Below, one piece after another: positions 42,671-47,380 of a DNA stretch of 47,380 nt; position 1 is the stretch's first letter; the number at the start of each line of letters is the position of its first letter. The notes under the pieces are model-generated. The model was given only the letters and a program-made list of their open reading frames with translations, ran no database searches and was not told the origin of the DNA. The position numbers and the translations under genes were made by a program. Origin of the DNA: JAWLGW01 sp964569055 (GTDB taxonomy: Bacteria > Planctomycetota > J058); the NCBI GenBank assembly GCA_964569055.1, contig CAZMSZ010000008.1:1-47380 (forward strand). The letters are read 5' to 3'.

Positions 42671-43036
42671 ATGCTCGTCATTCGGGACGCTCAGCTGGAG
42701 GCCTTGCGCGCGCCGGCCCGCGCGCAGCGGGTCGCGCTCGCGGCGGCGCGCCTGCGCGAGCGCCACGGCCCGGCCCTCGCGCAGCAGTCGGACACGGCGC
42801 TGCGCGCGCTCTGCGAGCGGGGCCTCGCGGCCGCCGCCCGCCATGGCTGCGTCCTCCCCGACGACGAGGAGCGGTATCTCGACCTCGTCGTGCTCCTCGG
42901 CGAAGACTTCGACACCGCGCCCGGGACCCGCTGGGCGGGAGAGATCCTGGGGTCGCGCCTGCTCGACGGCTCGGCCCGCCTGACCCAGATCGAGCAGCAC
43001 CGCGCGATGCGCCCGCACCGGAGCCCGAGCCCGTGA
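42671..43036 (+). CDS. Small helical protein, type VI effector-associated type
   Basis: A 121-aa, all-helical protein: MLVIRDAQLEALRAPARAQR at the start, then DTALRALCERGLAAAARHG, EERYLDLVVLLGEDFDTAPG and WAGEILGSRLLDGSARLTQIE. This pattern (MIxIRxxQ...LRxLIxxGIxRAxxyG...YxxLMxxLGxDFD) is one I associate with small proteins next to type VI secretion effectors and DUF4123 chaperones. The ATG has GGAGG 6 nt upstream. The stop overlaps the metzincin-like gene as GTGA, so it is probably an accessory or chaperone for that protein. Confidence 0.7.
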   Translation: MLVIRDAQLEALRAPARAQRVALAAARLRERHGPALAQQSDTALRALCERGLAAAARHGCVLPDDEERYLDLVVLLGEDFDTAPGTRWAGEILGSRLLDGSARLTQIEQHRAMRPHRSPSP

Positions 43037-45720
43037 TCGCCTCGCTCCACACCGGGCGCCTCCCCCAGCTCGACGCGGGGATCGCGAGCTGTGACCGCGG
43101 GCGGGCCGCGCTCCTGGTGACCGTCTGCGACGCGGAGACCTGCCAGGAGCTCGCCGACACCGAGGTGCGCGTGCGCTGCGCGGCGGCGGACTTGAACGCC
43201 GTCGTGAGGACGGACCAGAGCGGCCGGGTGACGGTGGCCTTCGAGCAGCTCGACGCTCTCGAGGTGAGCCCGGGGCCGGTCGTGGTCAGCGACCCGGACG
43301 AGACGACGGACAGCTACCGCTTCGAGTGCCCGACGCTCTCGGCCGAGGGCTGGCGCTCCGCCACGGCGTACTTCGGCGCGATCTACCGGCTGGAGCTGGT
43401 GTGGGCCGGCGCCGCCATCGGCGCGGCCGCGTACCGCGCGGTCTACGAGCTGCGCGAGGGAGAGACCGCCCTGACGCCCGGCAGCACGCTGCGGGGCGAC
43501 GGCGCGTATCGGCTCGTGATCGCCGACCCGCACAGCCTGGAGGACGTCAGCGACAAGGGGCTGCTCGGAGCGCGCGGCGACGTCACCTCCAAGCCGGCGG
43601 ACTACGCCGCGAACAACTGGCTGCCGAGCGTGTCGCCCGCGATGCCGCTGCTGGTGCGGGTCACCAAGCGCCGGAACGAGCAGGAGCTCGAGGTCGGGCC
43701 GGACGATCGGCTGAGGCTGCGCTGCCGTGTGCTCGATCCGCCGGCGGACTTCGGCCCCGAAGGGCGCGCCATGAACCCCGCGCGGCCGATCGCGTGGTTG
43801 CAGGCCGTCCACGCGCTCTACCGGCCCGACGACCAGGGCGACTGGGAGGGCAACAAGAACTGCCCGAAGGCCTTCGGCGGCGCCCGCGAGGACAAGGGGC
43901 GGATCAAGGCGCCCAGCGTGCTGCGCCACGCCGACGGAAGTCCGCTCGCCGGCGCGCCCGAGGACGACCACCTCGGCGAGGCACCCGTGACCGAGACCGA
44001 GGGAAACGCGGGCGTGGTCCAGCTCTACTTCTGCCCCCCGCCGATCGCCGGGGACAGCTACGAGCTCGACCTGCGGCTCCAGCGCGCGGGGGTCGATCAC
44101 TACGTCGAACAGGGCGGCATGATGCGCTCCTGGGTGAATTGCGGCCGGATCGAGCTCTGGCTGCGCGTGCGCTTCCGGCTGTTCGCCGGCGTCTCGGGGG
44201 TCTCGCTCGACGACTTCAGGTGGCCGGAGATCCAGGACGCCTACGCGGCCGCTTACGTGGAGATCGACCGCCACGCCCCCGTCCAGCAGGAGCTCTCGGA
44301 GTACGGCACGCAGGAGTCCATAACGAGCGTGTTCCCCTGGAACGGCATCACGCCGTACGACTACAAGCCCGACTACCTGCTGCCCGGGTACGTCGTTCAG
44401 AACTACCCGACCCACTGGGCCTCGCAAATCGACGAGGTGACCCGCGCCATGATCGGCAGGCTCGCGATCAGCAACGGTCTCGAGGATCCGAACGGCGTCC
44501 GCGGGTCCGACGGCTTGCACCTGCTCCTCTCCAAGCTCGTCTACGCGAACTGCGACATCGCGGGTGAGTACATCGGCCGCGGCCAGTTCTTCATGGTCCA
44601 GCTCCACGACTTTCACGAGACGCTCGCCCACGAGCTCGGGCACGCCCTCTACCTGCGGCACGGGCTCACGAGCCACCAGACCCGGCTGAAGCCGGAAGAC
44701 GGGTGGAACGGTCCAGCGACCACGAAGTGCGAGGTGGTCCCCCTCGACAACTGGTACGACCACGACCCGGCCGACTCGGTCGCGTGCCTGATGTCCTACA
44801 ACAACTCCTACTTCGACGACGAGGTCACGACCAGAGTCGCGTGGCACTTCTGCGGCGGCTGCCTGCTCAAGCTCCGGTTCTGGGACACGGTGGCGCTGGC
44901 GGCCGACCCGGCCTACCGGGAGCTCATGGACGACACGCTCGCGCCCTTGGGCTCCGAGCTCGTGCTCGTCAAGGACGCGCGGGTCACCCACTGCAAGACC
45001 GTCGAGTGCCCTCGCTGTCTGAGCCTCGAGCGCGCGGATTTGGTCGGCGCCGAGGCTGGGAGCGATCTCCCCCTCCGCGCCCTGCTCCGACCGGATCCGC
45101 AGCAGAGCCAGTGGAGCCGGGACTGCTGGATCGACATCGCCCGCCACCCGGGCGCAGTCTGGGCCAGCGCGAACGACGAGGTCGTCGCGATCCAGCAGGG
45201 ACGCATCACGATTCCGCCTCGCCACGACGCACCGCCTCCGGTCCGGCTCGAGCTCCGCTTCGGCCAGGTCTCCGGGCACCTCGAGGTGCAGGTGGGAGGG
45301 CCCGCGGAGAGCCTTTTGCAGCAGCTCCACCCCCGCCGGCTACGCTGCACGCCGGTTGGCGATCCGGGCGGGCGCCAGGCGTGCGAGGTCGACACTCTCC
45401 GGCTCAAGGCCTGGGACGCAGAGGCGGGCGAGGCGTTGGACCTCTGCGTGGCGATGAATGGCGAGAGGTTCTTTTGGACCACCGATCCGGCCTTCGCCGA
45501 GCCCGAGGGGCTCGGAAAAGGCCTGGAACTGAAGGCCCCACCGCTCGAGCACTCGGGGATCGGGGAGCCCGCGTCCGAGTACGCCGATTACCTGGCGGTC
45601 ACGGTGTCCGGCAAGGAGTTCGAGGTGGTCTACAACCACCACTACGGCGACACCGCGACGGTGAGCGAGCTGCGCTACCTCGACTGGGACGGGCACGTGT
45701 GGAGCGCGCGCTTCGTCTGA
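43033..45720 (+). CDS. Large metzincin-like metalloprotease, putative secreted effector
   Basis: An 895-aa protein without signal peptide. About residues 1-250 look beta-rich (VTVCDAETCQELADTEVRV, SGRVTVAFEQL). The zinc site is H533-E534-L-G-H537-A-L-Y-L-R-H543, with metzincin spacing HExxHx5H but Tyr540 in place of the usual Gly. C585-L-M587-S-Y, 44 residues later, fits the Met-turn. The C-terminal 250 residues are again beta-rich with several Cys pairs (HCKTVECPRC). Lack of a signal peptide, the adaptor-like gene before it and the DUF4123-type gene after it point to a type VI secreted toxin or hydrolase (inference). No cognate immunity gene is obvious. Confidence 0.75.
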   Translation: MIASLHTGRLPQLDAGIASCDRGRAALLVTVCDAETCQELADTEVRVRCAAADLNAVVRTDQSGRVTVAFEQLDALEVSPGPVVVSDPDETTDSYRFECPTLSAEGWRSATAYFGAIYRLELVWAGAAIGAAAYRAVYELREGETALTPGSTLRGDGAYRLVIADPHSLEDVSDKGLLGARGDVTSKPADYAANNWLPSVSPAMPLLVRVTKRRNEQELEVGPDDRLRLRCRVLDPPADFGPEGRAMNPARPIAWLQAVHALYRPDDQGDWEGNKNCPKAFGGAREDKGRIKAPSVLRHADGSPLAGAPEDDHLGEAPVTETEGNAGVVQLYFCPPPIAGDSYELDLRLQRAGVDHYVEQGGMMRSWVNCGRIELWLRVRFRLFAGVSGVSLDDFRWPEIQDAYAAAYVEIDRHAPVQQELSEYGTQESITSVFPWNGITPYDYKPDYLLPGYVVQNYPTHWASQIDEVTRAMIGRLAISNGLEDPNGVRGSDGLHLLLSKLVYANCDIAGEYIGRGQFFMVQLHDFHETLAHELGHALYLRHGLTSHQTRLKPEDGWNGPATTKCEVVPLDNWYDHDPADSVACLMSYNNSYFDDEVTTRVAWHFCGGCLLKLRFWDTVALAADPAYRELMDDTLAPLGSELVLVKDARVTHCKTVECPRCLSLERADLVGAEAGSDLPLRALLRPDPQQSQWSRDCWIDIARHPGAVWASANDEVVAIQQGRITIPPRHDAPPPVRLELRFGQVSGHLEVQVGGPAESLLQQLHPRRLRCTPVGDPGGRQACEVDTLRLKAWDAEAGEALDLCVAMNGERFFWTTDPAFAEPEGLGKGLELKAPPLEHSGIGEPASEYADYLAVTVSGKEFEVVYNHHYGDTATVSELRYLDWDGHVWSARFV

Positions 45721-45736
45721 GCCGTCTGCTCCTGCC

Positions 45737-46993
45737 TCACGGCGCCACGGCGAGCGCCTCGAGCGCCGCCTCCGCCAACCCCGCGAGCTGGCCCGCGTCA
45801 CCCCGCTCCCGCCGCAGGCGCAGGCTCGTCTGGATCGAGAGCAGCCCCGCCCGGATCGAGGAGGCGCTCGGCGCGCGCCCCTCCAGCCGTCGCAGCCGCG
45901 TCCGCACCACCTCGGCCTCCGCTGGGAAGGGCTCCAGCGCAGCGGCCTGCCGCTCGAGGGCGGCCCGCACCTGCTCGAGCAAGCGCTCCGGCGAGCGCCG
46001 CTCGTCCCCGGTCGCCTGCAGCAGGCGCTCGAGCTCGTCCCTCAACCGCTGGCGGCGCGCGAGCCGCAGAAGCGGTCGCACCAGGGCGGCGCGCGCCTCC
46101 GGTCCCGCGCCCTCCGGCAGCGCCACGCAGAGCGCGGCGAACGCCGCGTCCCCGGCCAAGCTGGGCGCGCCCTCCAGGGTGGCACCCAGGCGGCCCTCGT
46201 CGGGTTGCGGGAGCAGCGCCAACCACCCGCTCACCAGCGCGCGCGCCGCCTCGACGTCCGCCGGCCGCGCCCGACGCCGCACCTCCTGGAGCAGCGCCGA
46301 ATCCGGGCTCCCATGCAGCGCCGCGCGCAGCAGGCGCAGGGCGCGCCGCTCGTCGTCGCCGGCTCGAGACCACAGCGAGCCCCACTCCCCGGGGCCGAGG
46401 AGCTCGGCGGCGCCGTCGAGCGCCACGCCCCACGCCGGCTCGGCCGCGGCGCGCGACGGGAGACGCGCCGCGAGCGCGCGCACCACGGGGTCGACGTCGC
46501 GCGCGTGGTGCACCCACGCGCCGGAGCGCGCGCACTCGGTCGAGAAGCGCTCGACCGGACCGAACACGAACGCGCGCTCCTCGGCGGTGCAGGTAGGGAG
46601 GTACGCGCTCAGGATCCGCGGGTCGTAGAAGCGGAAGAACACCTCGCGCCCGTCCTCGAGCCGCACCTTCAGCAGGCGCCGGAAGTGGCGCCACAGCTCC
46701 TTGAGAGACTCCGAGCTCTGGACGTAGAGCCCCCAGGCCTCGCCCCAGCCCCGGTCCAGGAGCCACTCGGTCAGCGCGTGCCCGGCCTCGAGCTGGACCA
46801 CGTACGGAGCGGTCGCGGCCAGCTCCGGCGGGAGGTCGGCGTTGAACAGGCAGCGCTGCGGCAGGCGCGACTCGAACAGGCGCGCCGCGAGCGTCACCTC
46901 GGCTGCGCCGTCCAGGAGCGCGTAGACCTTGGCCTCGCCGACTCCTCGCCACAGCGAGTCCTGGCGGGCTTCGGCGCTGGTGGTGTCCGTCAC
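45737..46993 (-). CDS. DUF4123-domain protein (type VI effector chaperone/adaptor)
   Basis: A 418-aa protein. Residues about 20-150 match DUF4123: KVYALLDGA, LFESRLPQRCLFNAD, APYVVQLEAG, WLLDRGWGEAWGLYVQSS, LKELWRHFRRLLKVRLEDGR, VFFRFYDPRILSAYLPTC, FVFGPVERF. Such proteins (Tap/TEC) load effectors onto VgrG spikes. The remaining 270 residues are helical, Ala/Arg/Leu-rich, possibly HEAT-like. It is convergent with the metzincin gene with a 16-bp gap. The start is GTG 46993 with a weak ribosome site. No VgrG, PAAR or sheath gene lies in the window. Confidence 0.85.
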   Translation of the reverse strand: MTDTTSAEARQDSLWRGVGEAKVYALLDGAAEVTLAARLFESRLPQRCLFNADLPPELAATAPYVVQLEAGHALTEWLLDRGWGEAWGLYVQSSESLKELWRHFRRLLKVRLEDGREVFFRFYDPRILSAYLPTCTAEERAFVFGPVERFSTECARSGAWVHHARDVDPVVRALAARLPSRAAAEPAWGVALDGAAELLGPGEWGSLWSRAGDDERRALRLLRAALHGSPDSALLQEVRRRARPADVEAARALVSGWLALLPQPDEGRLGATLEGAPSLAGDAAFAALCVALPEGAGPEARAALVRPLLRLARRQRLRDELERLLQATGDERRSPERLLEQVRAALERQAAALEPFPAEAEVVRTRLRRLEGRAPSASSIRAGLLSIQTSLRLRRERGDAGQLAGLAEAALEALAVAP

Positions 46994-47046
46994 CGTGACG
47001 AGGCCTGCGGATCGTCACCCTCCCGGGGCGGCGAGGACGAGTCCGG

Positions 47047-47250
47047 TCACGTCTCGCAGAAGGCCGCGCCCTGCGTGTGGGCAGCCTTCAGCGCCGCGGC
47101 CTGGCCGAGGGCGTCGCCCGGCCAGGGCGGTTTGCCCAGGGCGAACAGCCGGGTCTCGGCGGAGACGACCTCCCAGCGGGCCTTCGCGAGGCCGCATTCG
47201 GTGCAGGCCAGGTTGTCGGCCAAGACGCGGCCGCAGTGCTCCCAAGGCAT
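47047..47250 (-). CDS. Small cysteine-containing protein upstream of the DUF4123 gene
   Basis: A 67-aa protein: MPWEHCGRVLADNLACTECG, then LAKARWEVVSAETRLFALG and a C-terminal tail ending FCET. One CxxC (ACTECG) plus single Cys residues could bind zinc. The AKARWEVVSAETRLF segment resembles a stretch I have seen in proteins near type VI spike genes, without a named function. The ATG has GGAG 7 nt upstream. It is 53 bp before the DUF4123 start and probably co-transcribed. Confidence 0.55.
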   Translation of the reverse strand: MPWEHCGRVLADNLACTECGLAKARWEVVSAETRLFALGKPPWPGDALGQAAALKAAHTQGAAFCET

Positions 47251-47380
47251 TTCGGCTCCGGCGTGCGCTGGAGTCGAGGCTAGGCTCTGTCTCGAAACTC
47301 GGCCCGCGCCCTCGCTCGCCCTCGGCGCCGCTGGCTTCGTTGCTCGTCGGGCACAATGCGCTGCATTGCTGTCCCTCCTC

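Noticed and set aside
42691..45330. An 879-codon open frame on the minus strand
   Set aside because: It is antisense to the metzincin-like gene, whose frame has clear motifs and a coupled start. The minus frame is low-complexity.
47280..47366. A 28-codon ORF with GGAGG upstream at the window edge (minus strand)
   Set aside because: The peptide is Arg-rich with no recognisable feature, and the sequence stops too close upstream to judge the context.

Overview
This is a very GC-rich bacterial chromosome segment (about 70% G+C by eye) carrying about 43 protein-coding genes. I see no tRNA, rRNA, CRISPR array or intact transposase. Gene content (Hanks-type kinase with a small N-terminal domain, FHA/SpoIIE-like protein, tandem STAS protein, hybrid PAS kinase, eukaryote-like ubiquitin-type conjugation genes, type VI secretion accessory genes, and several short dispersed intergenic repeats) suggests a deep-branching Planctomycetota or a Myxococcota-like bacterium. 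This placement is inference only; no phylogenetic marker here decides it.

Layout. (1) 29-7742: a zinc-ribbon protein, a RanBP2/NZF-type zinc-finger membrane protein and a class III adenylate cyclase lead to the most striking part, a tight operon E1 (ThiF-like) - ubiquitin-like YukD-type protein - E2 (UBC fold with HPN and catalytic Cys) - JAMM/JAB peptidase at 3755-6426. The cyclase is divergent from it, and a membrane Ser/Thr kinase converges on it with overlapping stop codons. (2) 7778-13470 (minus strand): secreted HExxH metalloprotease, small membrane protein, atypical cysteine desulfurase, SDR epimerase and a small unknown. (3) 13827-17682 (minus): UppS - CdsA - PhoH - YbeY - double-STAS, a coupled envelope/RNA-maturation operon. 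(4) 17976-21727 (minus): FHA/degenerate SpoIIE protein - CarA - PurA. (5) 22020-26288 (minus): aldo/keto reductase - Memo-like - NadC - MoxR. (6) 26326-33503: TPR protein and nitrilase-type amidohydrolase, a GT-like protein, a His-rich two-repeat membrane protein, then FmdB-type zinc ribbon - TrmB - membrane protein - GGCT-like protein. (7) 33678-38320: Uma2-type nuclease and a four-gene homocitrate synthase / homoaconitase large and small / homoisocitrate dehydrogenase-like operon, with the logic of the alpha-aminoadipate route. (8) 38353-38859: a nine-unit hairpin repeat array; then a 1147-aa hybrid histidine kinase with a duplicated PAS domain. (9) 42671-47250: a type VI-like effector module (small adaptor-like protein, metzincin-like protein, DUF4123-type chaperone, small Cys protein).

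General features. Genes in operons very often overlap as ATGA, GTGA or TTGA, implying translational coupling. Many first genes are preceded by a -10-like GGTAnnnT box, in six cases only 6-8 nt before the start codon, as expected for leaderless transcripts. In three leaders a perfect hairpin begins at about the predicted transcription start. Three families of short repeats occupy the longer intergenic gaps, and two of them share a CTGTCGCTG core.
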